Shown here piece by piece: positions 26,621-36,642 of a stretch of DNA of 64,000 bases (position 1 is the stretch's first letter; every line of letters starts with the position of its first letter). The stretch is from DASQGA01 sp035535315 (lineage in GTDB: Bacteria; Actinomycetota; Thermoleophilia; Gaiellales; Gaiellaceae): assembly GCA_035535315.1 (NCBI GenBank), contig DATLQD010000074.1:12385-76384 (forward strand), read 5' to 3'. The position numbers and the translations under genes were made by a program. The notes under the pieces were generated by a model, which saw nothing but the letters and a program-made list of their open reading frames with translations, was not told the DNA's origin and ran no database searches.

Positions 26621-27803
26621 CGACGATCCCCTCCTCGGCCACGGCCACTGCGTGCGCGCGGACGAGCGACCCCACCTGCGCGTCCACGAGCCAGGGCGTG
26701 TAATCGTCGGCATAGCCCCGCCCGGGCCGGTCGACGAGCACGACGTCCTCTTCACCCAGCCGCGCGTGCCAGCGGCGCCGGCAGGCCTCGTCGGAGGCAC
26801 GACGGAGACGGGCGCTCCGCTCCTTCTTGACTCCCGGTGACACGGGGTCGGCCTGCGCGGTCCGCGTGCCCGGCCGCGGGGAGTACGGAAACACATGCAC
26901 CTTCGTGATTCCGGCCCCGGCAACGGTCGCTAGCGTCGCCTCGAACGCTTCGTCGTCCTCGCCCGGGAAGCCGACCATGACGTCCGTCGTCAGGTTGAAG
27001 CCCTCTGCTTTCGCGATGCGGCGGCGGTAGGTCTTGACGTCGTAGCGTCGCCCCATCTCGCGGAGGACGCGGTCGTCTCCGGACTGGAGGGGGACGTGAA
27101 GGTGCCTGGAAACGGTGCGTGTCTCTCGCAGAGCGGCGACCAGCTCGTCGCCGAGGTGGTTGACCTCGATCGACGAGAGCCGGAGCCTGCCGAGCCCCGG
27201 TGTCTCGCCCGCCTCGCGGACCAGGGCCGCGAGCGTGTAGCCGTTCTGGCGGTCCCGGTAACACCCGAGGTTGACGCCAGTGAGGACGATCTCCCGATGT
27301 CCCTGCTCGATGCGCTTTCGAATCTCGGCCAGGACAGCGTCAGCCGGGCGGCTACGTGAGGCACCTCGCACTTGCGGAATGACACAGAAGCCGCACGAGA
27401 AACTGCAGCCGTCCTGGATCTTGACGAAGGCCCGGACACGGTCGAGGCCGACGGCAGCGTTCGTGCACCCGAGCACACCGACGTCCGCGGACACCTTCGC
27501 GGCTGTCTCCTCGCTGGGCAGCGAGATAACCCGAACGTTGGCGGGAAGCCCGGCGAGCGCGCTGCCTGCCAGGTTCGCCGCGCACCCAGTCATGTAGACC
27601 CTTCCGGAGCGGCGCGCAGCGCGCCGAACGGCCTGCCGCGACTTCCGCACCGCCTCGTGGGTGACGCAGCAGGTGTTCACGACCGTGACGTCGGTCTCGC
27701 CTCCGGACTCCCTATGGCCGTCCGCGGCCAGCCGCTCGCGGAGCACCTGCGCATCGGTGTGCGAAACCTTGCAGCCGAGGAACTCGACGGAGAACGTCGC
27801 CAT
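26610..27803 (-). CDS. mtaB: tRNA t6A37 methylthiotransferase MtaB
   Basis: Adds a methylthio group to t6A at position 37 of ANN-decoding tRNAs. 397 aa: UPF0004 domain with cluster ligands C11, C45 and C74; radical SAM domain with CSFSCGFC (C133, C137, C140) and the following SRSRP; then MVGFPGED and a C-terminal TRAM-like segment (about 335-397). The order is that of MtaB rather than MiaB by its short length and N terminus. ATG start. Confidence 0.9.
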   Translation of the reverse strand: MATFSVEFLGCKVSHTDAQVLRERLAADGHRESGGETDVTVVNTCCVTHEAVRKSRQAVRRAARRSGRVYMTGCAANLAGSALAGLPANVRVISLPSEETAAKVSADVGVLGCTNAAVGLDRVRAFVKIQDGCSFSCGFCVIPQVRGASRSRPADAVLAEIRKRIEQGHREIVLTGVNLGCYRDRQNGYTLAALVREAGETPGLGRLRLSSIEVNHLGDELVAALRETRTVSRHLHVPLQSGDDRVLREMGRRYDVKTYRRRIAKAEGFNLTTDVMVGFPGEDDEAFEATLATVAGAGITKVHVFPYSPRPGTRTAQADPVSPGVKKERSARLRRASDEACRRRWHARLGEEDVVLVDRPGRGYADDYTPWLVDAQVGSLVRAHAVAVAEEGIVGVV

Positions 27804-27815
27804 GGCCGGGCGATC

Positions 27816-28166
27816 CTACGTTGGCGTGTCCTGGGCGTCCAAGAGAGCCGGTCCGCGTTTCGACGTGGTCACTCGACGCGCCAGCACGTACGGGATAGCC
27901 CCGCCCGCTACGAGCACGAGGCCGGTGACCAGCCAAGGTGTCGAAACCGAGTCCAGAAACGCGATCAGAAGGCAAACTGCGCCGGCGCCCGAGATGATCC
28001 CGAGGGTTTCCGGCCATCGGCGTCCGAGACGGAGGGCGAACCAGATCGCGACCCCAGCGAGCGGTGCCACGAAAAGGCCGATCGAGGCCGCCGCAAGCAA
28101 GGAGAAAACGACGAGCGCTCCCGCGAGCACCCAGGCCGCGAACACTAGCCATCCCTCTCGTCGCAT
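27816..28166 (-). CDS. Small integral membrane protein, unknown function
   Basis: 116 residues with about four hydrophobic segments (roughly 6-25, 28-46, 54-70, 77-94) and a polar tail ending in DAQDTPT. No motif recognised. It sits 12 bp upstream of mtaB on the same strand and diverges from the thioredoxin-fold gene at 28265. Reading frame and hydrophobic pattern argue that it is real. Confidence 0.6.
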   Translation of the reverse strand: MRREGWLVFAAWVLAGALVVFSLLAAASIGLFVAPLAGVAIWFALRLGRRWPETLGIISGAGAVCLLIAFLDSVSTPWLVTGLVLVAGGAIPYVLARRVTTSKRGPALLDAQDTPT

Positions 28167-28251
28167 CCGGCCTCCGCTTGAATCTTAGGGAGGATTGGCA
28201 AGACGCCGCATACTTCAACTGGAATGCGGGCGAACTTCGCACCAGTGCGAG

Positions 28252-28259
28252 AAAGGAGG
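28252..28259 (+). promoter_or_regulatory. Strong Shine-Dalgarno of the 28265 gene
   Basis: AAAGGAGG, five nt before the GTG at 28265. It fixes the start; the open frame continues well upstream but without such a site. Confidence 0.8.
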
Positions 28260-28264
28260 CCTCT

Positions 28265-28549
28265 GTGGCGGTGAAGCTTTATCGGTGTAAGAACATCTGG
28301 GTGAAATCCCCAGGCCACCCATGCTGGCGCGTGCAAAAGGCTCTCGACGAACAAGGCATCGACTACGAGGTCGTGCCGGGCCCGTGGCCGGGCCGCAGCC
28401 AGCGGGGGGAGATCGAGCGCCTGAGCGGACAGCCCAAGTACCCGATCATCCAGTTCGAGGACGGCTCCGTCTACCGGGAGGAGTCCAAGGATATGGCTGC
28501 GACGATCAAGGCCGGCAAGCTGTTCGAGAAGCAGGGCGCTCCCGCCTAA
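28265..28549 (+). CDS. Small glutaredoxin/GST-N-type thioredoxin-fold protein
   Basis: 94-residue protein. VKLYRCKNIWVKSPGHPCWRVQKALDEQGIDYEVV looks like a glutaredoxin or GST N-terminal strand-helix-strand unit, and QPKYPIIQFEDGSVYREES gives the cis-Pro (YPII) and the following strand and Ser typical of glutathione-like ligand binding. The usual CPxC is not present; Cys residues lie in YRC and HPC. A redox role is thus uncertain. GTG start with an excellent Shine-Dalgarno suggests good expression. It stands alone on the plus strand. Confidence 0.75.
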   Translation: MAVKLYRCKNIWVKSPGHPCWRVQKALDEQGIDYEVVPGPWPGRSQRGEIERLSGQPKYPIIQFEDGSVYREESKDMAATIKAGKLFEKQGAPA

Positions 28550-29316
28550 TCGCGCTCGAAGCGATCGGCGGCCCAGCCGCCGCGAACCCTCCTTCCGGCG
28601 TGTCTCCACGCCGGAAGCGCAGGGCGTTCGGACTCGAGGTACCCGGAGGTCACGAGTTGCCGGGAGGTCACCCGGGAGCCGGCCCGCTCGCAGAGGTCGA
28701 GTGCGATATTCGCAACCGCGAGCGCCGTTTCGGGAAGGTCGTCGGTGAGCACGTCTGCCTGTGCGACAGTGATGTCGACGCCGTTGGCCGCGGCGTTGTC
28801 ATGCGTCGCCTCGACCGCCGCCTCGTCGAAGTCGAGGGCGACCACGGGGGCGAAGCCGAGGCGTGCTGCGGCGATGGAGAGAACCCCGGAGCCGCACCCG
28901 AGATCGAGCAAGCTTCCGGGCTCGAGCTCGAGGAGGTGCTCCAGGCAGATCTGGGTGGTCGGGTGCGAGCCGGTGCCGAAGGCCCGCCCGGGGTCGATCA
29001 CGACCGGGATCGCATCGGCATCAGGCTCTTCCCAGGGCGGTCCGATCCAGAGAGCGCCGATGCGGATCGGGCGGTGGAACTGCTTCCACCGCTCGGCCCA
29101 GTCGGGCTCGACTTCGGTCACACGGCCGGGCCCAAAGACCTGCCAGAGCCGCTCCTCTCCACCCGCAGTGGTGTAGGCGGCAAGCTCGAGCCCGCCATCC
29201 ATCTCGACCTCCTCGAAGCCCTGCGGGAAGAGGTCGAGCATGACCGCTCGGCCCTCCTCGGCGCGCTCGTTGGCCATCCGAACCGAGACGCGCCGGAGGG
29301 GAGGGTTGCCCGTCAG
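28546..29316 (-). CDS. prmA: Ribosomal protein L11 methyltransferase-like protein (probable CTG start)
   Basis: SAM-dependent methyltransferase of the PrmA family. Substrate-binding part WKQFHRPIRIG and DPGRAFGTGSHPTT, then SAM motif I LLDLGCGSGVLSIAAARLG and motif IV VANIALDLCE. The first ATG is 29277, but the residues just upstream, RRVSVRM, complete the first strand of the N-terminal ferredoxin-like domain. The only start-like codon upstream is CTG at 29316, which overlaps the dnaJ stop as CTGA, giving 256 aa. The C terminus overlaps the end of the 28265 gene by 4 bp tail to tail. Confidence 0.88.
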   Translation of the reverse strand: MTGNPPLRRVSVRMANERAEEGRAVMLDLFPQGFEEVEMDGGLELAAYTTAGGEERLWQVFGPGRVTEVEPDWAERWKQFHRPIRIGALWIGPPWEEPDADAIPVVIDPGRAFGTGSHPTTQICLEHLLELEPGSLLDLGCGSGVLSIAAARLGFAPVVALDFDEAAVEATHDNAAANGVDITVAQADVLTDDLPETALAVANIALDLCERAGSRVTSRQLVTSGYLESERPALPAWRHAGRRVRGGWAADRFERD

Positions 29317-30425
29317 CGGAACGCCGCCCGGATCTTGTCGAAGAAGCCTGCGTCTTCCTTGTACGTGTGTTCATTCGTGTGCTGTTCGAACTCCTGGAGC
29401 AGCCGCCGCTGCTCGTCCGAGAGGTGGCGCGGCACGGCAACGTTGACGAGGACGCGGTGGTCCCCTCGCCCGTAGCCCTGGAGCACAGGCATCCCCCTAC
29501 TCTTGAGCACCCTGACTGTTCCGGGCTGAATCCCGGGCTCGAACTCGATCTCGAGCTCTCCGTCGAGGCCCGGAACGGTGACGGTGGTACCGAGCGCGGC
29601 TTCGCTCATCGTGAGGCTGACACTGGAGATGACGTCGTTTCCGTCCCGAACGAGTCGCTCGTCGGGCCGGATGCGGACGAGGACGTAGAGGTCTCCCGCG
29701 TGCGCCCCGCGGCCCCCGGCATGGCCCTCTCCCGAGAGCCGGATCCGCTGGCCGTCGTGGATTCCTGCGGGAATCTCGACCTCGATGGAGCGCTCCTGGT
29801 TCACCCGCCCGTCGCCGTCGCACTTGGGACACGGCGTGGGCGTGACGCGTCCGCGGCCCGCGCAGGTCGGACAGCTCTGGGTTCGGACGAACTGACCGAA
29901 GACCGAGCTCGAGACCGCCTGGAGTCGCCCCGCACCGCCGCACTGCCGGCAGGTCTCCAGGGCTGTCCCCGGAGCAGCTCCGGACCCGTCGCAGGTCGAG
30001 CAGGCCACCGCGGCGGGGAATGGGATGGTCAGCACGGTTCCCTGCGCGGCCTCGACGAGCTCGATCTCGACCTCCGCGAGGAGGTCTGCGCCACGGCTGG
30101 ATCTCGCTCCAGCCGTGCGGCCGAAGATGTCTTCGCCGAAGAAGGCCGAGAAGAGATCCGAGAGACTCGAGAAGTCGGTCGGGACGTAGCCGCCGGTCTG
30201 GAGGCCCTCGTGCCCGTACCGGTCGTACAGCTCACGGGTCTCGGACTTCGAGAGGACTTCGTACGCCTCGGCGGCCTCGCGAAACCGCACCACGGCCTCC
30301 GGGTGGTCGGAAACGTCGGGATGGAGCTCCCGCGCAAGGTTCCGGAACGCCTTCTTGATCTCCCGCTCGCCGGCCCCGCGGGAAACGCCCAGAACCTCGT
30401 AGTAATCACGTCTTGCGGTCGCCAC
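29313..30425 (-). CDS. dnaJ: Chaperone DnaJ
   Basis: Hsp40 co-chaperone of DnaK. 370 aa, GTG start: J domain with HPD in ARELHPDVSDHP (about 35), Gly/Phe-rich linker, four zinc-finger repeats (CSTCDGSG, CRQCGGAG, CPTCAGRG, CPKCDGDG, about 142-210), then the peptide-binding C-terminal domains. dnaK and grpE are not in the window; as in many genomes this copy is paired with hrcA instead. Confidence 0.95.
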   Translation of the reverse strand: MATARRDYYEVLGVSRGAGEREIKKAFRNLARELHPDVSDHPEAVVRFREAAEAYEVLSKSETRELYDRYGHEGLQTGGYVPTDFSSLSDLFSAFFGEDIFGRTAGARSSRGADLLAEVEIELVEAAQGTVLTIPFPAAVACSTCDGSGAAPGTALETCRQCGGAGRLQAVSSSVFGQFVRTQSCPTCAGRGRVTPTPCPKCDGDGRVNQERSIEVEIPAGIHDGQRIRLSGEGHAGGRGAHAGDLYVLVRIRPDERLVRDGNDVISSVSLTMSEAALGTTVTVPGLDGELEIEFEPGIQPGTVRVLKSRGMPVLQGYGRGDHRVLVNVAVPRHLSDEQRRLLQEFEQHTNEHTYKEDAGFFDKIRAAFR

Positions 30426-30470
30426 GCTTCGTAGGTTACTGACGGGCTTCCCGGTCGCTCGGCACCCCGG

Positions 30471-31511
30471 TTACTCCTCGTACATCTCCTCGACGAAGCG
30501 GGAAAGCTCGTGTGCGGCGGACCGGACCGCGTCGATCGCCTTGACGTAGTCCATCCGCGTCGGGCCGAGGAGGCTGACGGTCCCAAGGTTCCGGTGCCGG
30601 AGCCCGTACGGGGCACTCACGAGTGAGACGCTCTGGAGCCCCGGATCAGCGAGCTCTGTCCCCATGCGCACGAACGGGCGCTTCGACATGAGGGTCGCCC
30701 GCATCAGCTCGAGGAGGGCGGCTCGCTGCTCCAAAACCTCGAGGAGCCGCCTGTAGGCCTGTAGGTCGTCCGCGCGAAACTCGTCCAGGAGCCCCGCCGC
30801 GCCGCCCACGTACAGGGTCTGCTCCCCGGTCTCGACGAGGTCGGTGAAGGCGGGTCTGAGCTCTTCCAGAAAAGAGCCCTCGCGCGGGCCCACTTCGGCC
30901 TCATCGAAGCGGCTCCGGAGCAGCCGCGGACCCAGGTGGAGACCAGCCAGGCGCTCGTTCAGATACTCGCTCGCCCACTCGGCGAGCCCAGGATCGACTG
31001 GATTCGCGAAGGCGAAGAGCCGCTTGCTCACACCTCCCGTCGACGTGATCACGACCACCATGACGAGCTGGGGCTGGAGCACGAGCACCTCGATGTGGTG
31101 AACCTGGGTCGCCTCCATGGGAGCGGATACAAGCGCGAGCAGGTGCGTCAGCTGCGAGAGCGCCTCCGTGGTCGCCAGCAGGGCCGAGTCGACCTGGCTG
31201 CGAGCGTTGGAGAGATCGAGCAGCAGCTCAGCCGGCTTCGGCTCGAGGCGCTCGAGCAACTGGTCGACGTAGAAGCGGTAGCCGATCTCGGTCGGGACAC
31301 GCCCCGCCGAGGTGTGCGGATGCATGAGGAGCCCCTGCTCCTCGAGGACCGCGAGCTCGTTCCGAACCGTGGAGGCTGACGCCTCGATTCTCGCGCTCTC
31401 GACCAGCTTCTTGGAGCCGACCGGAGCCCCCGTCGACACATATTCCTCGACGACGCGCGCGAGGATCTCCTCCTGCCGCGTCGTGAGCGTTGGACTCGGC
31501 TGCAGCGCCAT
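30471..31511 (-). CDS. hrcA: Heat-shock repressor HrcA
   Basis: Winged-helix repressor of class I heat-shock genes. 346 aa: DNA-binding domain LTTRQEEILARVVEEYVSTGAPVGSKKLVE...SASTVRNELAVLEEQGLL...TSAGRVPTE, followed by the GAF-like and dimerisation parts (VVVITSTGGVSKRL, LLGPTRMDYVKAI). ATG start, 7 bp after the hemW stop. No CIRCE operator could be seen near it or anywhere in the window. Confidence 0.95.
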   Translation of the reverse strand: MALQPSPTLTTRQEEILARVVEEYVSTGAPVGSKKLVESARIEASASTVRNELAVLEEQGLLMHPHTSAGRVPTEIGYRFYVDQLLERLEPKPAELLLDLSNARSQVDSALLATTEALSQLTHLLALVSAPMEATQVHHIEVLVLQPQLVMVVVITSTGGVSKRLFAFANPVDPGLAEWASEYLNERLAGLHLGPRLLRSRFDEAEVGPREGSFLEELRPAFTDLVETGEQTLYVGGAAGLLDEFRADDLQAYRRLLEVLEQRAALLELMRATLMSKRPFVRMGTELADPGLQSVSLVSAPYGLRHRNLGTVSLLGPTRMDYVKAIDAVRSAAHELSRFVEEMYEE

Positions 31512-31517
31512 CGTTAG

Positions 31518-32645
31518 TTAAAGAGTAGCTATTTCCAGGGATTCTTCCAACAGCTCGACCGTGACGGCGCCTCCGAGGAAGCGTCCGCGCCGGGTCAGGA
31601 CGAGACCGCCTCGGCGCCGCTCGGCGAGACCGAGCCGCTCGAGCCGCTCGAGCGCCTTTTCGTTCAACGCCCCGGCCACGTCCGAGAAGGGCACTGGCTC
31701 GTCGAGTCGGAGCCCGAGCATGAGTCGCTCCCGACGATGCGTGTCGTCGTCGATCAGCTCGAGCTCTCTCGCCGGCGGACGTGCGTCCTCGTGCGCACTC
31801 AGGTAGCCGCCGAGGCTCGGAGCATTCCGCCACCGGAGTCCTTCGACGGTCGAGACCGCGCCTATGCCGAGCCCCAGGTAGTCCCGCCCGAGCCAGTAGC
31901 CCAGGTTGTGTCTGGACTGGCGTCCAGGCCGGCAGAAGTTGGCCGTCTCGTACCACCGATATCCGGCCGTGACCAGACGCTCGACGACCCGCTCGAAGTA
32001 GCCCTCCATCGCTTCGGCCTGGCGGGCGAGCTCGTCACCGTAGGCGTGCGTGAACCGGGTTCCAGGCTTCGGCTCGAGTTCGTAGCAGGACAGGTGATCG
32101 GGCTCGAGAGCGAGAGCCTCGTCCAGGTCGCGTTCGAGGTCGGAGGGCTCCTGGCCTGGGATCCCGTAGATGAGATCCAGAGAGATGTTGTCAATCTGGG
32201 CATCACGAAGATGATAGATCGCCCGGCGGACGTCGCCCGGTTGAGCCGGGCGCTCCAGCACGTCCAGAAGCCGCGGCTGGAAGCTCTGCACGCCCAGCGA
32301 GACTCGAGTGATCCCACTCTCGGCGAGAACGTTCGCGAGCTCCGCAGTCACCGTCTCGGGGTTCGCCTCGATCGTCACCTCGCTCGCACCAGGCAGCGCC
32401 CCAAGCAGGCGCTGGAGCGCCTCCGGCTCGGTGAACGTGGGTGTGCCGCCTCCGAGGAAGACGGTTTCGAGCGGCTCGGACAGGACGCCTCGCTCCAGCT
32501 CGAGCTCGCCGAGGAGAGCGTCGACGTAACGCGCGTGCTGCTCCGGCCTCCCGACCAGCGTGACGAAGTCGCAGTAGCCGCAGCGATGGGCGCAGAACGG
32601 CAGGTGGACGTAGAGATGGCGGACGCCTTCGGCCAGGGCCGTCAT
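31518..32645 (-). CDS. hemW: Radical SAM heme chaperone HemW
   Basis: Radical SAM protein related to coproporphyrinogen dehydrogenase; HemW binds heme. 375 aa from the ATG at 32645, which overlaps the lepA stop as ATGA. Cluster motif CAHRCGYC near residues 20-27 (C-x3-C-x2-C), then [21 protein letters not shown] and DLIYGIPGQ. The HNLGYW block and a small HemN_C domain follow. Upstream in-frame residues are a shadow of lepA. Confidence 0.93.
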   Translation of the reverse strand: MTALAEGVRHLYVHLPFCAHRCGYCDFVTLVGRPEQHARYVDALLGELELERGVLSEPLETVFLGGGTPTFTEPEALQRLLGALPGASEVTIEANPETVTAELANVLAESGITRVSLGVQSFQPRLLDVLERPAQPGDVRRAIYHLRDAQIDNISLDLIYGIPGQEPSDLERDLDEALALEPDHLSCYELEPKPGTRFTHAYGDELARQAEAMEGYFERVVERLVTAGYRWYETANFCRPGRQSRHNLGYWLGRDYLGLGIGAVSTVEGLRWRNAPSLGGYLSAHEDARPPARELELIDDDTHRRERLMLGLRLDEPVPFSDVAGALNEKALERLERLGLAERRRGGLVLTRRGRFLGGAVTVELLEESLEIATL

Positions 32646-34432
32646 GAGCGCCGCTCCCCGTTCAGGTTGAGCACGGCGAGAAACGCCTCCTGCGGGATCT
32701 CCACCGTTCCGACCTGCTTCATCCGCTTCTTCCCTTTCTTCTGCCGTTCGAGGAGCTTGCGCTTGCGGCTGATGTCGCCGCCGTAGCACTTTGCGAGCAC
32801 GTCCTTCCGCCGCGCCTTGATCGTCTCGCGCGCGATGATCCGGGATCCGATCGCGGCCTGGATGGGGACGTCGAACATCTGCCGCGGGATTTCCTGGCGG
32901 AGCCGCTCGACGAGGGCGCGGCCGCGGTCGTAGGCGAACTCACGGTGGACGATCAGGGAGAGCGCGTCGACCGAGTCGCCCGCGAGCAGGATGTCGACGC
33001 GGACGAGGTCGCCCTCCTGAAACCCGGTGACGTCGTAGTCGAAGCTCGCATAGCCCTTGGTACGACTCTTCAGCTGGTCGTAGTAGTCGTAGACGATCTC
33101 GGCGAGCGGGAGGTCGTACGTCAGAAGGACACGGTTCTCGCTCAGGTACTCCATGTGGTCGAACTGGCCCCGACGCTCGTTGTTCAGCTCCATCACCGTG
33201 CCGACGTACTCCTTCGGGACGATCGTCGTGGCGCGGATGAACGGCTCCTCCACGCGCTCGAACTCCCGCGGGAACTCGGCCGGGTTGTGGACCTCGAGCT
33301 CCTCACTGCCGTGAGTGATCACGCGGTAGGCGACGTTCGGTGCGGTAACGAGGAGGTCGAGGTCGAACTCGCGCTCGAGGCGCTCCCGCACGATCTCCAT
33401 GTGGAGCAGGCCGAGGAAGCCGCACCGGAAGCCGAAGCCGAGGGCCCTCGAAGTCTCGGGTTCGTAGAAGAGCGAGGCATCGCTCAGCTTCAGTCTCTCG
33501 AGCGCGTCGCGAAGCTCCGGATAATCGTCGGAATCCGTGGGGAAGAGGCCTGCGAAAACCGTCGGCTTGACGTCCTTGTAGCCCGGAAGCGCATCCGCGG
33601 CCGGGCGCTCCTCGCTCGTCAGCGTGTCGCCCACCCGGAGCCGGCTCACGTCCTTCAGGCCGGTCATGACGTAGCCGACCTCTCCCGCCTCGAGAAAGGC
33701 CGTCGGAACGCGGTCCGGCGAGAAGAAGCCGAGCTCCTCCGGCTCGAATCGTGTCCCCTGTGCCATGGCACGGAGGCGCCCCCGCGGGAGAAAGGAGCCG
33801 TCCACCATGCGGACGAACGCGACGACGCCGCGGTACTGATCGTACGAGGAGTCGAAGACGAGCGCCCGCGCAGGAGCTTCGGGATCTCCTCCTGGTGCAG
33901 GGATCCGCTCCACGATCGCGTCGAGGACGGCTTCGACTCCCTCGCCGGTCTTCGCCGAGATCCGGAGGACGCGCTCAGGGTCGTCGCCAACGAGCTCCGC
34001 GACCTCGGCCGCGGTGGCGTCTGGATCCGCCTGCGGAAGATCGATCTTGTTGACGACCGGGACGATCTCGAGGTTGTTCTCGATCGCCAGATATGCATTT
34101 GCGAGCGTCTGCGCTTCGATCCCCTGCGCGGCGTCGACGACGAGAATCGCGCCCTCACACGCCTGGAGCGCCCGCGATACCTCGTACGTGAAGTCCACAT
34201 GCCCGGGCGTGTCGATCAGGTTGAGCTGATGGCCCTTCCACTCGACGCGGACGGCCTGCGCCTTGATCGTGATGCCGCGCTCCCGCTCCAGGTCCATCGT
34301 GTCGAGCACCTGGTCGCGCATCTCCCGAGCGGTCAAGGTGTCCGTCACCTCGAGAATGCGGTCGGCCAGAGTCGACTTGCCGTGGTCGATGTGGGCCACG
34401 ATGGAGAAGTTGCGGATGCGGTCGAGACTCAT
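32642..34432 (-). CDS. lepA: Elongation factor 4 (LepA)
   Basis: Ribosomal GTPase of 596 aa. G1 [11 protein letters not shown]2 RERGITIK, G3 DTPGHVDF, G4 NKIDLPQ, then EF-G-like domains III and V and the LepA-specific C-terminal domain ([21 protein letters not shown]). Start ATG overlaps the murJ stop as ATGA. In the run murJ-lepA-hemW-hrcA-dnaJ-prmA, where most neighbours overlap by a few bases. Confidence 0.96.
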   Translation of the reverse strand: MSLDRIRNFSIVAHIDHGKSTLADRILEVTDTLTAREMRDQVLDTMDLERERGITIKAQAVRVEWKGHQLNLIDTPGHVDFTYEVSRALQACEGAILVVDAAQGIEAQTLANAYLAIENNLEIVPVVNKIDLPQADPDATAAEVAELVGDDPERVLRISAKTGEGVEAVLDAIVERIPAPGGDPEAPARALVFDSSYDQYRGVVAFVRMVDGSFLPRGRLRAMAQGTRFEPEELGFFSPDRVPTAFLEAGEVGYVMTGLKDVSRLRVGDTLTSEERPAADALPGYKDVKPTVFAGLFPTDSDDYPELRDALERLKLSDASLFYEPETSRALGFGFRCGFLGLLHMEIVRERLEREFDLDLLVTAPNVAYRVITHGSEELEVHNPAEFPREFERVEEPFIRATTIVPKEYVGTVMELNNERRGQFDHMEYLSENRVLLTYDLPLAEIVYDYYDQLKSRTKGYASFDYDVTGFQEGDLVRVDILLAGDSVDALSLIVHREFAYDRGRALVERLRQEIPRQMFDVPIQAAIGSRIIARETIKARRKDVLAKCYGGDISRKRKLLERQKKGKKRMKQVGTVEIPQEAFLAVLNLNGERRS

Positions 34433-36057
34433 ACAGAGGGTCGAGAGCGGCGCAGCAGGGAGAGCAGCGCATCGAGCTCCTGGATACGAAGGATACGGGC
34501 CGCGCCCAGGAACGCTGCGACTGCGAGCGTGAGGCCGAGCCCTACCGAAACGATCTGGGCTCCGAGCGACCGGCCGAGCCACTGGTCGAGGCCGTACCAC
34601 GTGCCGAACGCGACCGCCGCCGCCAGGCCCGATGCGACCGCGGTCCGCACATAGGCGTCGATCGTCTGGCGCCCCTGGAGCCGTCCCAGGCGCCGGCGGA
34701 GAAGAATGAGCAGGGCGACGGTCCCGGCGATGTTCACGATCGAGGTCGCAAGCGGAATTCCCCAGATGCCGACGCGAAACAGCGCAGCGTCGAGCGCCGC
34801 GTTCAGGACGAGATTCCCGAGCGCGACTGCAGTTGGGATCCAGGCGTTTTGCAGGCTGAAGAAGGCGCGGTTCAGCATCAGCATCGTCCCGTTGAAGGTC
34901 AGGCCGATAACGAACGCGGCGAGACCCTGGGCGACGATGGTCGTCTCCTCGTCACCGAAGGCGCCACGTTCGTAGAGGAGCCGGACGATCGGGACGGAGA
35001 GGACCGCGGTGACGGCGCTGGCGGGCAGCAGGAGGAAGCCGATCTGGCGGAGGCCGCTCGAGACCGTCTCTCGAAAGCCGTCCGTGTCGGCGCGCGCGGC
35101 GAGCCGCGAGAGCGCCGGGAAGAGCACCGTCGCGACCGCGACCGCGAAGATCCCCTGCGGCAGCATGTAGATCCGGAAGGCGGCGTCGATCGCGCTTGGC
35201 GCCAGGAGCGGATCGATGTAGCGGGCCGCAAAGAACGTGTCCACGAGCAGGTTGAAGTTGATGAGCCCGATCCCGAGCGTCACGGGAAGCATCAGCGCGA
35301 AGACGCGCTTCACCGCCGGGTCGCGGACGTCGATCGCGACTCTGAGGCGGCCGTCGAGCCCTCGTAGCCACGGGATTGGCACGAGGAGCTGGATCACCGT
35401 GCCGGCTACGACGCCGCCCGCGTAGACGTAGAGCGCGGCGGACTCGGTGTCCGTGCGCGGGACGCCGACGACCAGGGCCGCGATGATCGCCAAATTCCAG
35501 AGCACCGGCGTCAGCGCAGGCACCGTGAACTGCTCGTAGCTGTTCAGGATTCCGACGATGACACCGGAAAGCCCCAACAAGACGACGATCGGGAAGAGCA
35601 CGCGCGCGAGCCCGACGACGAGATCCTGCTCCGCTCCCTCGTATCCGAACGGTCGCATGACCCAGGGGGCGAGGAGCATGAAGAGGGCGGTGATGCCGCC
35701 CAGCCCGAGCAGCATGAGCCAGAAGATCGTCGAGGCGACGCGCCACGCTCTGGCCCGGTCGCCCTTCTCGAGCATCTCGCTGAAGATCGGAACGAAGGCC
35801 GCCGAGAGGGCCGAGTCGGCGACGAGTGCCCGCACGAGGTTCGGGACCTGGAACGCGACCGTGAACGTGTTGATCGAGCCCTCAACGCCGAAGTAGCGGC
35901 GGACGACGACCTCGCGGAAAAGCCCGACGAAGCGCGAGAGAAGGGTTGCGAGGGAGAAGAGGGCCGTCGACCTGGCGAGGCGCCGTCGGCGTGCCCCTCC
36001 TGCGAGGTCGACTGCTGCGGAGCGCTCGGCCGCAGGGTCTTCGGGGCGATCGACCAT
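34429..36057 (-). CDS. murJ: Lipid II flippase MurJ (MviN)
   Basis: MOP-superfamily membrane protein that flips lipid II for peptidoglycan synthesis. 542 aa with about 14 hydrophobic helices; N-terminal [39 protein letters not shown] and [20 protein letters not shown] are typical. Begins at ATG 36057 and leads the operon with lepA. Divergent from rpsT. Confidence 0.94.
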   Translation of the reverse strand: MVDRPEDPAAERSAAVDLAGGARRRRLARSTALFSLATLLSRFVGLFREVVVRRYFGVEGSINTFTVAFQVPNLVRALVADSALSAAFVPIFSEMLEKGDRARAWRVASTIFWLMLLGLGGITALFMLLAPWVMRPFGYEGAEQDLVVGLARVLFPIVVLLGLSGVIVGILNSYEQFTVPALTPVLWNLAIIAALVVGVPRTDTESAALYVYAGGVVAGTVIQLLVPIPWLRGLDGRLRVAIDVRDPAVKRVFALMLPVTLGIGLINFNLLVDTFFAARYIDPLLAPSAIDAAFRIYMLPQGIFAVAVATVLFPALSRLAARADTDGFRETVSSGLRQIGFLLLPASAVTAVLSVPIVRLLYERGAFGDEETTIVAQGLAAFVIGLTFNGTMLMLNRAFFSLQNAWIPTAVALGNLVLNAALDAALFRVGIWGIPLATSIVNIAGTVALLILLRRRLGRLQGRQTIDAYVRTAVASGLAAAVAFGTWYGLDQWLGRSLGAQIVSVGLGLTLAVAAFLGAARILRIQELDALLSLLRRSRPSV

Positions 36058-36168
36058 CCCGGGGAATCGTAGGGAAGGGGCCGCCCGGAGCCGCCGGCGG
36101 CCCGGTACGGCCGGGAGCTGTGCCGACGCTCGGGGGTCAGGGCTTCGGCGGGACCTTTGCTAGCATGC

Positions 36169-36192
36169 GAGCGCCCGCAGGACGGGCTCTTT
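36169..36192 (+). promoter_or_regulatory. Hairpin plus T-tract in the rpsT leader
   Basis: GAGCGCCCG pairs with CGGGCTC with a 2-nt bulge and is followed by TTTTT, ending just before the rpsT ATG. It looks like a terminator or attenuator; a possible extended -10 (TGCTAGCAT at 36158-36166) lies directly upstream, which would put the transcript start inside the hairpin. Ambiguous. Confidence 0.3.
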
Positions 36193-36199
36193 TTCTGCC

Positions 36200-36460
36200 A
36201 TGCCGAATATCAACCAACAGAAGCACAGGGTCCGAAGCGCCGCCCGACAGCGGCTGGAGAACCTGCGCTGGCGCTCGACGGTGAAGACCCTTCAGAGGCG
36301 CCTCGAGACCGCTGTGGCCGACGGAGACAAGGAACGCATCGCAAGCGAGCACCGCGAGCTCGTCCGCTGGCTCGACAAGGCCGCCGCCCAGGGCGGGATG
36401 CACAAGAACCGGGCCGCCCGCAAGAAATCTCAGGCCGCCAAGCTCGTCGCCTCAACCTAG
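36200..36460 (+). CDS. rpsT: 30S ribosomal protein S20
   Basis: Primary 16S rRNA-binding protein, 86 aa, very basic. QQKHRVRSAARQR, and MHKNRAARKKSQAAKLV at the C terminus, are diagnostic. Stand-alone gene as usual. A GC-rich hairpin (36169-36187) followed by TTTTT ends 8 nt before the ATG, and no Shine-Dalgarno is seen, so the leader may be regulatory. Confidence 0.96.
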   Translation: MPNINQQKHRVRSAARQRLENLRWRSTVKTLQRRLETAVADGDKERIASEHRELVRWLDKAAAQGGMHKNRAARKKSQAAKLVAST

Positions 36461-36563
36461 GGGCCGGCGACCGCCCTCGGGCAGCTCTGGCCCGGGACAC
36501 CCGCGGCCCACCTCCCACTTTTAAGCCTAGTGAGGAAAATCGCGCGGGTGGCGTACGACGTGT

Positions 36564-36585
36564 GACAGCTTCGTCACGAGCTGTC
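36564..36585. repeat. Inverted repeat between rpsT and holA
   Basis: GACAGCT (36564-36570) and AGCTGTC (36579-36585) with an 8-nt loop, in the 182-bp gap between the convergent genes rpsT and holA. Could be part of a bidirectional terminator, but no T-tract follows. Nothing else was seen in this gap. Confidence 0.3.
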
Positions 36586-36642
36586 TCGGATTTCAGGCCT
36601 GGTTTCCCGGGAGGCAGCGATGGTGTGACCGAGCTCGCGTTC

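Noticed and set aside
30426..31520. CIRCE operator near hrcA
   Set aside because: No TTAGCACTC-N9-GAGTGCTAA or close variant was seen near hrcA or dnaJ.
32945..34654. Long open frame on the plus strand opposite lepA
   Set aside because: It is the antisense shadow of lepA, produced by high GC; no motifs, and lepA has clear GTPase motifs over the same span.
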